Assembly (NCBI RefSeq): GCF_040581485.1
Contig: NC_090130.1
Coordinates: forward strand, 31,535,418-31,599,417
Source of the DNA: Linepithema humile
Taxonomy: Eukaryota; Arthropoda; Insecta; Hymenoptera; Formicidae
DNA length: 64,000 nucleotides
Direction of reading: 5' to 3'
Shown here: positions 13,119 to 27,266 of the stretch, in pieces
Layout: each line of letters opens with the position of its first letter
Position numbering within the stretch: the stretch's first letter is position 1
Position numbers and translations under genes: made by a program
The notes under the pieces: model-generated
The model's input: only the letters and a program-made list of their open reading frames with translations
Told to the model about the DNA's origin: nothing
Database searches by the model: none

Positions 13119-15356
13119 CTTTGTCTATACGCGCGTTTGTGCGCTTCGGCGCGCCTGCATACGTGAGTGTGCGTGCGCTCGGAGAAGGCCACTTATCGTA
13201 TCCCGACAATGCAATACCGTGGAAAATCGCAGTTAATCATTCGAATAAACGAATAAAAGTACTGTCCGAGTACTGGCCGTTTCATTCACGAGCAACTGAA
13301 AAGATTTATATTTCTGTTAGAAAAAACGTAATTAGTTTTTTTTTAACTGACATACTTGGCAAAAGATTGCTCATGTGTGTAAGGTAATCTATAAAGATCA
13401 CAAGTTTTAGCGTTATACAAACTTTGCTACTAAAAAATTTCAGATAATTTAATTATCGTAAATCAATACTTTGATTTAATCCTTTCGATGAAAAGCTTTA
13501 CATCGCACATTTTGAATAGTTCACATAATTGCAAACAATTACGAAAGCATTGTAAGTTTCTTTCTGCATTTTACCATATACGTTCAAGCAGTTTTTTAAG
13601 AGATATCTCTATAAAACTTTTACAAAATTTTCATTCGTAAAAGATCGGTCCATTATGCTCGCATTTCTGGGATAAAATTTCTAAAAAGAGGTACGCGATG
13701 AAAATCATAGCAAACGAGCTCACTATTTTACCCGGATTGATTGTACGAAAGTGCAGCTCGATGTAGGCGCCATTATCAGAATTCTCAATTTTTATACGAA
13801 CGCGCGCGATATCGCATCTATTTGCGTATAAATGTTGCGGATCGGCATTGACGGGAGTATCGATTTTTCGCGTCGCATATATCAAAACTGTACAGTACGC
13901 TTACGTCAATATGTGAAATTTGCAACTACAGGTCTCTAGGTATGGGTCTGCCGAGTGCATATGCGACGGCCGTGTATGCGGCTGACAGTAGCGAACCATT
14001 TCCATGACGGTGCGTTATTGCTTTCGCGGTCCGAATTCCCAAAGTCTCAAGTCACGCTACACGATCTCCCTATGAGCGCAATGTGCATCGTGCACATCGA
14101 GCTTTGGCCCCGAGCGCAATGTGATGCACCTCGCTGCATACGACTGCCGTCTGTCGAAACCCTTATCGTCACGACCGGTACGTTTCTTAAAAGTCGTCGC
14201 AAATATAACGCGGTGTCGTGAAAATAACAAAAATAAATGAACATAAGTTTGAACAATTTTCAAGCCAATCTCTTCGACTTTGAAGGATGTAATGAGAAAT
14301 TTGTAACTTTGTAAAATAAGTTCCTGTTAATCCTTTCTTCAATTCACTAGCTTCTCGGAAAATTTAATTAAGAGAACGCGATTTGATTTCAACCAGTTTC
14401 TCACTTCCTTATTTTTTTAATCTCTTGCATGTGTCACTGGTTTTACGAATGTAAGTTCGATTTACTTCGAAAACTGGTTAATATTCGCGATGTGCCAAGA
14501 TTTTCGCGTTTTCACTAGACGGAGTTAAATTGTGTTTCGCACAATCGGAAAACGAGAGAGGAAGAGAGGAAGGAGAGCTCAACGTAAAACAGAAGGGCGA
14601 GACAAGAGCGGCAAGAGACAAGCGGCACACGCTCGTCGGTGGACGCCACTTAATTTCCGTTTTAAATGCGGCACAGAAGTTGCAAGTCAAACGGCCGGGT
14701 AGGAGATGAAAAACTGAAATCGAAGCGAGCGCGACGAGAGACACACTTTGTTCAACATTTGCGACGAGCGAAATATAGTCGCGCGGCGCAGCTATATCCG
14801 TACAAAACTATACAAAGCGTCTCTGGATATCTCTAGCTCCCTTACGTGATGTGCAACATTAATTATTCGACTAAAAATGTTAAATAAATTTTTTTATTTC
14901 TTTGATGGAAAAAATAGGTCATTTTATCTGAAAGAAAAAATGCTCAATTAAGAAACTTAGTATTGAAATTAATAATCTTACAAAAGTATTCTTATCCGTG
15001 TATACATATATCGCTCGGCCAGATTTCTGTTGAAATAAAATGAGTCGGCCCGCATCTGGCGGTGCGACAGTTATACGTGATGTTACAAAAATGATCAAAA
15101 CGGGAAAGCCATGTTCCCGCGAAAAGAAGTAATTGGTTGAATACACCGAAAAGTTTGTCCGCGTCAAATAACATTCCGCGTTGATGCAGCAGGAAGGCGA
15201 AATTGTACAGAAATTAACACATATTGCCGGTCGGTTGGTGGACGTAACGAAACCGCACCAAAAAGAGTATAACGTTTTTTCAGCTAATTTCGCGCCCCGG
15301 CTGCGATTTGTTTCGATTGTGCCGGTTCATCCACGCCGCCGTCCATTCAACCGTAC

Positions 15357-15376
15357 TTTTTTTTTTTTTTTTTTTT
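15357..15376. repeat. T20 homopolymer
   Basis: An uninterrupted T run. Confidence 0.9.
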
Positions 15377-15785
15377 CATCGTTCCATGATCGAGACGCGA
15401 CGAAAAAAAAAGAAAAACTTTTTTTCACGTGGTTCGGACAAATGTAGCCGGCCTAGATCGAGTCCCGGGGATCCAATGGGAACTGTTATTTACGAGCGAG
15501 CAACACGACGATGGGGCGCGCTTAAAATTTCTCGCCGTAAAAGCCCGGCTGCAGCCGAGAGAAGCACGCGTACAGATGTTTACGAGAGTAGGACCCTTAA
15601 CGAAACAGATTTGCCGTCAGGCATACTTTTATTACAGTCACATATTAGTACACTTAATTAACTCTACCACTTACTAAGGAAAAAATATTTTACGCTTATT
15701 TACAAAGATCATTTTCATACTAATAATAGAGAGAATTGCAACACCTTTCCATAAAACTAGAAATATTTTGAAAATCATGTAATTA

Positions 15786-15823
15786 TTGGCAATATAAAAT
15801 ATAATTTGGCAATATAAAATATA
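15786..15823. repeat. 18-base direct duplication, period 20
   Basis: TTGGCAATATAAAATATA occurs at 15786-15803 and again at 15806-15823. Confidence 0.9.
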
Positions 15824-17404
15824 TTTCTCTATAAAATATTCAAGTTTAAACACTATTAAATAGCATTAAAAATTCTTGTGAATACGACTATGCTTTAAAT
15901 GTTAAAAAGCCAATATTCGAGCAAAAAAAGAGCATGTTTTGATTCCTGAAACAACGCGATCAAAGGTTTATTACAAAGCTTCATTACAGTAATTACTAAG
16001 GAAACCGTGCGTGTCATGCGTGCGACCCCGCTTTCAAAGCAAATGCGTGCAAGCGTTCGCCACAAAGAAACGATTTTATGGAACGAAATTAGCTCGTAAC
16101 AGGAAATTCTATCGTTTTGCTTCTAATCGATATTCGCATGAATTATGGCGCGGCAGAAATTCTCGGAAAGAAAAATTCGCCATCAATTTGTAGCGTCTTG
16201 GAAATTTTTCAAACAACCCACTCTGTTATGTGCTAAAAAATATCCGCTGGAGAAAAACTTAAAATATTTTTATGAGTAACTAACAATATAAATTAACATG
16301 TCATAAAATATGTCATAAATTTAAAGTTCTGTTTACGCAAACTGCGATTAGTTTATTAAATAATATCTTACTGATATTTCCTTATTGTTGTCATCATAAA
16401 TCACATGATAAATTAGCCTCTTTTACTCCTATATTATCACTTTGTCAAAATTTGGTTCTTTCAAAGATACAAGATAACACACGTGACTTTTGACGATGAT
16501 TTTGTATCGAGTGAATGCGGGATGAGAGAAGAAAACGTGCCACTGCGAACAACCGTACGATCGTTTCGCGAGAAGCGACGTGCTAAAGCTGCAACGACGC
16601 GGGATGCAAACTGAACGCCATTATCTGTATCGCGTGCGGTGGCTCCCTTCTTTCCGGCTCTAACGTTTCGTAAAATTCACGAACGCGCGCACTCGACGAC
16701 ATGTAACGAACGCGAGAGAATGGAAGCAGCGACACGTGCTGGAAACGCTAGATTCCTCGACTCTGGTCGAAAGAAAGGCGACGGAGAAAGAGATGGGCGG
16801 TAAAACGCACGCGAGAAGAGGGAAAAAGAAATAAAACGACAAACAAGCAAGGTTACCGACGAGGATTAAGGGGGCGTAAGCGCGTACGGAAAATTCAGTG
16901 GCTCGTTTCGCGGAGTATAGTCGAGTTAAGCATAAAAGAGAACGATGCTAACTGCATCGAACGACTTTTCCCGTATTACGAAATTTTAAATGCAATTCTC
17001 GGCGAATTGCCCGCACCATCGAAATAATTTACTAACCACGCCGCAGCGAGCGCGAAGTCGTTCTCCCCCTTAGCGGGAGTCTGTCTCGAAATTTCTGAAT
17101 ATATTAGCCATACATCTTGCATCGCGAAAAAGCGATACGCAAAAAGTAGACTGGTAAAGTATAGAGAATAAAATAGAGAGAAAGAAAGAATGAAAAATAG
17201 AACGAATTCAGCGGAAGATATAGTGTTATTTCTTCCGCAACGTTCAGTTTCAAGATTATTTGGAATAAACTTAACGTGTATAATGAGTCCAAAAAATTAC
17301 TATTTCACTACAATTTATAGTTGTCGCCAAGCGAGATTGATACAAAACTGAAAGAATAAAGTATTATTTTCTCTTGGTTGACTTTCTCGCCAAATATCGG
17401 ATAT

Positions 17405-17473
17405 AATAATAAAATAAATATATAATAAAATAATATAATAAAATAATAATAAAATAAATATATAATAAAATAA
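17405..17473. repeat. AT-rich minisatellite, period 40
   Basis: An identical 29-base AT-only unit occurs at 17405-17433 and 17445-17473, embedded in a longer AATAAAATAAT-type low-complexity block (about 17400-17490). Confidence 0.9.
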
Positions 17474-18180
17474 ATTAAAAATAAATAGAAACCGATGTAC
17501 ATACATGCGTAACAGAGTATGTAAATAGGACATTACAAATTAATATTAAACCGATTATTTGTCCTAAATTTGATCAAACATATTCTATTTATATATTTAC
17601 TGTGTGTTATTCAGATGTGTGTGTCGAGTATGTGTGTGTAGTACGCGTGCACTTGTGTGTTCGCCGTACCGTTTCACACATATTTGTCGAAAAGGTGTTA
17701 TAAAGCAGAGTTCTTTATTCTTGTACATCCATCTCGAAACGATGTAATGGTCGATGACAGTACAGTCTACACTACACGTCAAAACGGCTTCCTACAAATC
17801 GATTGTTTCAGTTATTTTCACAACTGCGACATTTTACGAGACGAATGACATTTTCTCGTCACGCCAAAAACGACAGGGTTATAAATGCCGAAAGTTCAAC
17901 GCCACTTTTTTTTCGTTATTTTATTTTGCTATAAATGTCTTTTTTTTACAACCGCACGTTTAAAAAAAATATTACAAAATGTTGCACGCGCGAAAAAATT
18001 GAGCGGATAACAAAATTCAAAAAAAAGTTGCGCCAAGTTAAAGCATCACTTTTTATTAAATCTATATTGCTAAACTTTGTCGGAAGTGTCAATTTGATGC
18101 TACTGCAAGTAATTTGGACGCAAATGTGAAGGGAAAAAGAGGGCGACGACTTTTAAACTTCCAAATAAGATAAAGAACGG

Positions 18181-18216
18181 AGAGAGAAAGAGAGAGAGAG
18201 ACAGAGAGAGAGAAAG
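18181..18216. repeat. GA-rich microsatellite
   Basis: An AGAGAG block interrupted by AAG and ACAG. Confidence 0.9.
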
Positions 18217-18570
18217 TTTATATTTACGACTTAAGAGTTAGATATATTCTCCAGCATATTAGACATCGATCACACAAAGCTTTAATGAAACAAGAAAAAG
18301 TTTTGAATTTTACTCTAAAATCTGTTAAACTAGATATTATAAAATTATAATATTAATTAAATCAAGACAATTTTTTAAATTGTACTTTTTGTAAATTACC
18401 TTTTGTAATAATTTTTGTATAAAGAAACTTAATAATAAACAAAAGAGCAAAGACCTGTTCTTGTGTCGGAAAAGTTTTCCCATTTGACGTACATGTTACT
18501 GCATATTAGACTTAATTATATTTTATTGAGTTCGATGACTGATGATGTAAGAGGAGCTTATTTATAGACG

Positions 18571-18584
18571 CGTCACGCGTGACG
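18571..18584. other. 14-base perfect palindrome containing ACGCGT and TGACG
   Basis: CGTCACGCGTGACG is self-complementary. The right flank completes TGACGTAA, an ATF/CREB-like site. Function is unknown. Confidence 0.6.
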
Positions 18585-19352
18585 TAACTATGCATGGAAG
18601 TGCAGAGCACTTTTCGCTCAAGGCCGATTCTCTGATCAAGTATTGGATAATCCCACGATTCATATTACGAATGATACGAAGCGCGTTATTTCAGCGTAAT
18701 GAGAAGCGGGACCCACGTGACCGTCAATTATTACAGCATTGTTACAATGGGAATTAGTCGACGAACGAGCATCGTAATCGCTACCGCAAGCCTGACGCCG
18801 TAGAACCGTTCCCATTGCATCGTTCGTAAAGCGTTTATGCACGTCGGGCCCCCGTCGATCAACAAAGTAAGAGTTTCGAGACAATGGCAAAAAAGGGAAC
18901 AGCCGTGCGCGGCAGCAAGAACACGCGGAGATATTATTATCGCGTTTGAACCGCGATAAAACGCTCATCATTCATCGCGAAATGATCGAAACGTGTCGTC
19001 TCGACGACGAGCTCGCGTTATCGGCCGCATGTGCGTGAAGCATTGAAAGATAAACGGTGCCACGGGGCAAAGGGGTGACCTCAGCGCGACGCTGCTCCGG
19101 GAAAAAGAGAGAGAAACGGTTTTGAGGCCATCTCCGGCACAATATATAGTAGGCTGCCATAGTCTACGACGAGCGCGGCACATCACGTTACGTCATTACG
19201 ACGAACGATTCGTCATTTGTTGAACTCGTTAATCGGAATCGCCTTCCAGATCCCGTCCCGCCGATCAAACGTCCCATCGATAATAACGCGGGAAAACGCG
19301 CGCCGTTTCCTCTCCGGCAGAGAATCATAAACGCGAATTTATCAAGAGTCAC

Positions 19353-19376
19353 TTTTTTTTTTTTTTTTTTTTTTTT
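19353..19376. repeat. T24 homopolymer
   Basis: An uninterrupted T run at the edge of a CpG-dense patch. Confidence 0.95.
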
Positions 19377-20596
19377 ACCGTACCTAATGCAATGCCGCTG
19401 ATTATCGCTGAGTATTCTTCTTAATCGAAAATTTAAATTGTTTGAATATGCATATTAGCGGAAATGTATGTGCTCTATAGAGTTGAAAACGGCCGTGAGT
19501 TTGAAATATTGTCGCGACAATATTGCTGTTGTAACGACTAATTTGCATGTTCGTATCATTTGGGAGTTGTGCGTGAATACGCGTTGTTAGCGACATAAAG
19601 GAATATACAATATTAATTGTGACATTAGCAATATCTGTCCACGTGATGTTTTACATTACTCATAATCAGCATTGCATACTTGGTTTTGCTGAATATGGGG
19701 TTACTAATTAACGATGACATTGTTAATGGTATTAACTGCTGTATCCATTTTCATCCATTTCCTGAGAATGATACATTGTATACGAAATTACGAAATTATG
19801 ATACTCTGCGAGCATAACTGCGCTGCGAACTGCATATTTCAAGGACGCAAAGTGACGTTTTGCATCAGCCGGCACGAGGAACGCACGTCCACGCGTCACA
19901 TTAGGTACGCGTTCCACGCGTACAGTCCGAGAAAAAAAATGTACACATACCTGTCCTTCCGATGACCTCGCGTTGCGCCTACAGCTATCACTCGATCGCG
20001 GGAAAAATCTTCGTGAATCTTCTATCTGCCGTGACGAACGATAAAACGCCGGAAGTCACTGAGAATCGCGCCGGATAACCTTGTATTCACGCCTGGAATA
20101 GTTTCAGTTCGCTATAGATCACATCGGTAACGACAGCCACGCGTGCGAGATTTTACGACCGGCTCTTCCCGTCGCTTAACTTCAATCGCGGCGCTCCGTC
20201 TCTCGATACTGTAATATCGAAGAAGACGGAGAGAGACAATAGACCGTTACTGACTCGGTGATTACTTAAAAAAATCGAAATTAAGTTAATCGCATAAACG
20301 CGCACTTGCTCGCTGCTCGACGATGCTCCTAGTGCGAAGATACAACCACGCGCCGCGGAATCAGGCAGTCGACTGACCTGACGCGGGACGGATGCTGTGG
20401 CCGGTGTTGCTTGCCACGCGCGCCCCTCTCGCTCCACGCACCCTTCCAGCGCTTCCACCACTACGCCGCAAGCGCCCTCGCAGTCGCGCGACTCACGTTA
20501 CGATCAGAGCGTGTGCTCATCTCTCCGTTGTATTTGAACATCTACACCAAGCTGCTCCTCTCTTTTTCCCTCCGTCGCTGTCGGCAATCACGCTCG

Positions 20597-20608
20597 CTCT
20601 TTCTCTCT

Positions 20609-20686
<78 letters not shown>

Positions 20687-20722
20687 CGCTCGCTCGCTCG
20701 CTCGCTCGCTCGCGCGCGCGCG
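20597..20722. repeat. Compound (CT)n-(CTCG)n-(CG)n microsatellite
   Basis: CT repeats reach about 20683, then CTCG units run to about 20711 and CG units to 20722. The step from CT to CTCG to CG suggests successive unit mutation and expansion. Confidence 0.95.
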
Positions 20723-23323
20723 TCACCGCGATACGCAGGATGCGGGATCCAACTCGTTCGCTTTCATTAACTACACTTCGACACTGACAGAATGGATGTG
20801 TCGATAATTGAGGGGGTTGAAAATGGAAAGTACGGAGTGTATTAATTATACTATTTTGTTTTTCACTTTCCACCTTGTTGCCCGTTCGTTTTCGCGTAAG
20901 CATTTTTTTCCCCAGATTATTCTTGTGTACGGTTTTACGGGCTCTTTCACGCGAGCAGTTAAAAATTTTTAATTAAGAGGTAGCTAACACAAGTACGCTT
21001 CGTGAGATGAAACTTATTAAAATAATACCATGTATATCTTACTTAAAAAATTCTATTATCCCTGTTGAGGCGCTTAAATTATAACAATCGTTTAAAAATG
21101 TGTTCATTTCCTCGAAATATATTCACAAGATTGTTTCAATCAAGATATACATATATTTAAACATAATTAAATTATGGCTGCTCCTAATTATTTTCTAATA
21201 ACAAATCGTTTCAATATATTAAATTTTAAATTCTCCCATTGTCACAATTCAACATGCTAATATCATTCTACTTGAGATACTCGAGAGACGAATATACAAT
21301 ACATTCCACACTTTCTTTCCTCTTTCTTCCTTCAAAACCCGAAATATGTCTACTTGAACCCAGAAAAGTGCAAGCCAGTATAGCGAAAATAAATGAACAG
21401 AGCCCATCACCTTATACGGCGGCCGAAAGTCGGAGGTAAATGGCCGACGGTCACCGAAGCATGGGCCACTCTATACACATACACGCGTATGTCTCTTTCC
21501 TCGTCTGCTTCTCAGCCGGTTTTCTTCTCCTTATGTTAACGCTCCGGTTTATTCTTTCACTTCGACGAATTCGTGTCTGTCGCTCTTTTTCGTCTCCTAT
21601 GTGCTTCCCCCCCCCTCTCCTCCCTCTTCACTTCCTGCGGATTGCTCGATGCCTTCTGTGATGCAGAAATGCGAGGGCATGTACGTGATCGCGGGCACGT
21701 TCCTACGCTCCGCGGAGTTGGCGCATACATGATGCATCCGCGTTGCACGACCGACCGTCGAGGCGTCCGCGTCATCGCGCCGAGCGAATCTGGATGCACT
21801 TGGAATTTCAATTTAGCCACGCACGATCGGATCGATAATCTCGGTAAACATAAATGTGAGGAATTATCAGTTCCGCAAGATGATAAAGAACAAAATTACG
21901 CAAAGCGAGCATGGGAAAATCATAAGAAAAATTTAATTTTGCGTCTATTGTTTTATCATTTTTGAAACGCGATATTTTTGTAGAATATTACATTTTTAAA
22001 CAATTTTCTCAATTTCCTATATTTTAATTAATATTTATCTGATATAAGAAAAATACTATATTTTATCGAAATTATATAATATTAAAAAATTTGATTTATT
22101 TAAATTTTTTCAAACAAAGCTAATTCTATGGAAAAACCATGAAAAAGTACAATTATAATTAAAATTTTATACATTATATTTTATTTGATATTAACTCTAA
22201 ATTTTTTCATTTTTATTAATTTCAAAGTTCGGTCTAAATACCGCATCAAACTTTTATTAATAATGTTTTTTTAAAATTAATTAATATACGCATATTTTAC
22301 GCAAAATATTCATTCAGCTTTAAAGTAATGAACTAATCTTTTCTGAACTGTCTGAAAAGGGCCGCTCTTCCAGAATTTAATTTACGAATTATTCGATTAA
22401 AATCTCTCTTTACTACCAAAGTTTTCTTCATGGAACCACTTACATTTATCAGTAGTCGCAAAACGGTAGTCGCGAATGCACTGGGAAAACGGAGCGAGCG
22501 TTTCGCACGCGGATTAATTCGGATCGAACCGTCAGTCCCCGGTCCCCGGACGGAAATGCATTCTTAAAGCCGTCGTCCTTCCATCGTAAAATCCGAGCGG
22601 CCGCCCATATCGCGCGATTTATTTCCCTCGGCGACCGCAATATCCCTACCGCGAGAGAACCGGTGGACCTTAAAGGAACAGTCAGACGAGAGAGAAAGAG
22701 CTATGGAGATTTCTTGTACCTAAAGTTCCACCGCGCAAAACTTTAATTTCTCACGACTTCACCGAAAGTCTCTCACCGCTCTTTGCCACCTCTATGTGAC
22801 AGAAATGTGCAGTCGCACCGAAATCTTTTTACAGCAAAATTGCATAGTGTAAATGTCCGACTACTATGAGTTGTACTACCCTCAGCGCGACTTTTAATCC
22901 TCTCGGATCCCCGATCTGCACAATCGTAAAAAGATACGGGGATGACAATAAATTATTAAGAAATATCAAAATGTGCATGTGGATGAAAAATTCACTCTTC
23001 ATTGAATTAAGCGGATTACGTACATACGTTATCGTATCGATCGATCTGGTTCACTGGAGCTTAATGTTTCACTAAAATCGGCTCGATGTGAGCATAATGG
23101 TGCGGGAAGTATGAAAATGTTTTTTTTCCTACTAAAATTTTTACCATTACAGCGAACGGATGAAAACTATCTGAGCAGAGGAATAATGAAATAGAGATAA
23201 AGGGAGACAGAGAGGGAGAGCTAATGGATTTTAAAACGAGCATTTAAATCAAACCATACATTTATATTTTTATTCGCGTTCATTCGTTAAATAAGGACAG
23301 TTTTAGCTCAGTGTATTCACCAT

Positions 23324-23353
<30 letters not shown>
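23324..23353. repeat. A-run joined to (AT)n
   Basis: Fourteen A then eight AT units. Confidence 0.9.
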
Positions 23354-23354
<1 letters not shown>

Positions 23355-24917
23355 CACGTGCGGTATGTGAAAAAAGTATAATCAATTCAATTCACCGCAA
23401 TCGAATGACTTCAAATCCGGTATTTCTGACTCGAGTGAGCGGGATTTATCCGCCTTTCCATCCGCGTCAATCCGTTGGATTAAGTTCGTTTGTTTTGACG
23501 ATTACCGTATTCGATCGTTCACCGCACCGTAAGTCCATCGTTTATTAATCGTCGTTAAGTCATATTCCTGGCGCGAAGTGTTTGCTCGAATTAGCATTAT
23601 TATTTCCCGACGCTTTTTTTCGCCCCCGCCGTTGACAATTACGGATTACAAGCGATAAATTAAAGCTCGGCTTAATTACGAACTTGCGTGTCATACCGAC
23701 TCGCGCGGACGTTGCACGGCATGCGTTAAGGTGGGGAAAGAGCAGAGAACAAAGAGAGAAGAGAAGAGTGGAAGAGGAGGAGAAAGTTCAGGAGGAGAAG
23801 GATAAAGCAGCAGGCTGCCTACGCTGAAACGCTGTTTGCACAATTTTTTTCTCTCATCTAGCTGGATTAATGCGTAAACCGAGCACCTCATGAAGAAACG
23901 GCGGGCCGTGCCGCGTGACAAATAGTCGTCGGACGCGAGTTGATTCGAGCACCGCGCTTTTTTCCCCCGTTGTTTTTCCCTTTTGTATTTTCTTTTTTTT
24001 CACTCGTTTCGCGTCGCAATCCTCGCTACCGCACGTCGCAACGCTTTGGCGTACGAACGCGCGAGAGAGACGTGATTTCGCGACAAGGAAACAGGCGCTT
24101 ATTACGAGCGGCGACCAGTCGGACGCTTATCCGGCTGAAAAATCGCGTCTCCCGCGCTCAAGCCCGAGCTTCCCTCGCGGTTTCCTGTTTTTCATAATTT
24201 CCGCGTTGTTACCAATTAGATCTTGGCACTTGCGAAATTGGGTTTGCGCTCTTTAACCGCACCTGTTATACCGTTTTGTACACTTAAAGTGAGACAAGAG
24301 GAGCAAGAGCGGACAACCGCGCGTGAAATAAGAGGAGAATAAAAGTGTAATCACTCTTAGGCGCGAAAAAAAAAAGAAGAAACGCCGGCGTGGAAAACGC
24401 GATTAAAACCCGTGGGGCTTGATTTCTGCCAGTATTCCATGCATCCTGGACATCGGGCACGCATACATACGTAATGACGGTCGTAATAACAGGGCGGAAC
24501 TTTGACATTTACCGAAATGGAAGATTGATATGGCGCGAAATGGATACACATCGTCGAAATCAATCAGACCGCGTGAATCTTTGAACAGGGAGCTATATTC
24601 TTCCCGAACGATCGCACTGGGGCATCGCTAAATATCATTTGCGGTTAGTGGCATGAATGTGCGCGATAGGCACATACGCGGGCAGTGCATCGACCTCCAG
24701 GATAAATCGAGAACGGCGGGATGAGCGACTGAATAATTTCTGGCCGTCTCAGAGACATTGTTGGCAGCGTGCGCTCGTGAAAAATGCACGACGATATCGG
24801 TCGATCATCGCATCGGATATTTATGGTCACGTCAATTAAGATAATACAGAAAGAGAGAAAACGTCAATGTTATATTAATTTTTTCGGAATTGGGTTATCG
24901 GGCGGTGTGTGGACTCT

Positions 24918-24922
<5 letters not shown>

Positions 24923-24956
<34 letters not shown>
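24923..24956. repeat. (CT)n microsatellite
   Basis: About 17 CT units ending in a C run. Confidence 0.95.
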
Positions 24957-24958
<2 letters not shown>

Positions 24959-27201
24959 CCTAAGCAAGCTAATTTCTACTTTTATCGTGTATAAAAACAC
25001 AATTCATAAATTTCCTACTAGCTTACGCTGCTTTTAGTGTCGTCGCTTACGTACCGGAAATTCTTCATGTCACAAGTGATCGTATTCATCATACACCGGA
25101 AAAAGATTATCAGCGACTTACTGATAATTTATTTCACATGGAAAATTATAAGAATTATCACAGATTTTGCATTCGATTTTAACGATTACATGGCTTTAAA
25201 AAAAATAATTCTAAAACAATAATTTCCTATATAAAAGTGATGAAAAAAGTTTGTTCTCTTATAATTTAAATTACTAATTAATTTAATTTGAATTATGAAA
25301 AACTTAAACGCACACACGCTCTATAAACGATGTATCTATAAGAAAATTAATACTTTGAGTTCAAAATGATTGTATTCCAGCGTAAAATTATTTTCTATCA
25401 AGATTTTTATACATGAAATAGAGATTTCTTATACAGATTTTTTGCAAGAATCTCGTGCCTGATGCAATTTGTTTAAAAACCGCAATATGTGGTTCCGTTC
25501 GCAAACCTATCCATGCCGGATGACTAGGACAATTATCCTTTTCATCATCAAATGGATTGCTTACCGGAGCTAATTGAATGCTCGTTGCTGCATCTGATTA
25601 TGCACGTAGACCGTCCCGAAGTTGCCATTCGCAGACCACTACGTGTATATACATCACTTGGCGGACGTATATGTACGTCGGTCGTATCCTGCCTGCCCTG
25701 CGGCACAGGATCCGTTTAGCGTTCATTGTCCTACGACGCTCGCGGAAATGAACATTCCACGATCGAATGTTTAGCACGCGTCTCTGTTACGACGGATGTC
25801 ATGCTAACACGCGATTACAGCGTACAAGCCCGACATTAATTGACTAATGATCTGCGCGTCTGGAAAAATATGCTAGGAATAACGTGATAGGTTAATTACT
25901 TTGGCCAATTCGCCGCGTTAGACAGTTCAAAATAGAAAAAGCGAAAATATATCATGGAACGTTTCCCGACATTTAAGAGCAATTATATCAATATTTGTGT
26001 GTAAAATATTCAAACGTGATATATCGCAAACAGATTTCCAATTCCCACCGCTTTTGCAAATTTTATCAATGTGTTTATGATATTATTTCTTATTAAGAGA
26101 GAAATGTAAAATATATATAATCAGAAATATTTCAATTAAATATTGAATATTCAGTTTAATCCTATCAGATAATTAAACAATATCACGTAAAAATAATTAT
26201 AGATTTTGATCGCAAAAAAGTTTTTGGATAGAATGGATAGAAAATATCGATAGAGAAAAATTGAAAAAGATCCTTCGATATATAAAATTGCGATGACAAG
26301 AAAAGAGTAAATTGAAGCCAAAGCATAGATATTGGTAAATACTCGAATCACTTAAAATTATGGAAATAACAGTCACATAAAAAGTATTGATATCACTAAC
26401 GAGTATTGAAATAACGATTGCAATCCGTTTCGAATCCTTAACAGTTGCGCAATTGAGAAGATAATTATTTATGGAACATATATGTCGAAAGAAAGTGTTT
26501 GTTAAAATTTCTCTCTCTATAATCGTAAAAACACACTTTCTGGTCAAAGAAAAAATGGCAAAGAGAAAAATTCAACCTATTATTTATTGATTTGTAAGAA
26601 AGAAGAAAATAAAGATTTAATCGCGGGCGTAAATGCGGATGCTTTTTGCTCGAAGAGACCGGCGAATCAAATCGGGCAGATCATAAGCGTACGCTATCAA
26701 CGTCTATGACGCGCCGTTTTGCCCGCGGCGGGTGATGTTACGGCTACTTTACAGATTGCATATGGATGAAGCGGAGTGGCATACGTGGAGAAAGCACACG
26801 CTTTCCGCGTGGCAGATGGACAGATGTCTCAACCGGGCATGTATGCAATATACGTGGTTCAAACCGAATATGTACGACGGAGATAATAAAACTATTAGGA
26901 TCAAACGTTACGCCGCTTTCATTCGTAATAAATGATACTCGCGGAAGAAAATATGGGAATACGCCACGTAATATTTTGCCGGCGTAAAATCCGCACCGCG
27001 CTATCAATCATACTTCCGAAGACTTCTAGTTGAAACGTTGCATTCTTTATCCTTCTTAATAAAGAATACAAATAATAAGAAATGAAAATGTAGCATCATA
27101 ACGAATGATTAAAATAAAGTCGGGCTTGAATGCATTACGAAGAATCTTTCCATCTCGAAAGTTTCAATTATTTTATTGGATCTTTTTCGAATAAGTCTAA
27201 A

Positions 27202-27210
27202 CTGTCTCTG

Positions 27211-27262
<52 letters not shown>
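27202..27262. repeat. (CTGTCT)5-(CT)n compound microsatellite
   Basis: Five CTGTCT hexamers (27202-27231) grade into pure CT. Confidence 0.95.

Positions 27263-27266
<4 letters not shown>

Larger units (their letters stand above)
5201..13400. other. Non-genic stretch: CpG-rich patches, hairpin and TGCATG cluster
   Basis: No gene is recognised. CpG-richer patches lie at about 5400-5900, 7830-8090, 11750-12350 and 12850-13240. The rest is AT-rich, with a pyrimidine-biased block at 6560-6830. It includes a 25-base A run (5956-5980), TA and AG runs near 10.1 and 10.8 kb, a GC run at 12929-12944, a 12-base triplicate at 13083-13118, three TGCATG motifs at 9117-9174 and a hairpin at 9342-9375. The 183-codon frame at 11711-12262 (minus) has no motif and no conserved look. 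Confidence 0.7.
13401..20150. other. Non-genic stretch: mostly AT-rich with simple repeats
   Basis: No gene is recognised. AT-rich blocks (13400-13650, 15660-15900, 16200-16450, 17400-17600 and 18240-18440) are separated by more mixed sequence. It contains a T run at 15357-15376, duplicated 18- and 29-base AT-rich units, a GA block at 18181-18216, a T run at 19353-19376 and a CpG-dense patch at about 18960-19330. Nothing resembles a tRNA, a known miRNA or a transposon end. Confidence 0.7.

Noticed and set aside
20392..20903. Frames of about 120-130 codons on both strands
   Set aside because: They are encoded by the CT/CTCG microsatellite (Ser-Leu-Ala repeats on one strand, Arg-Glu on the other).
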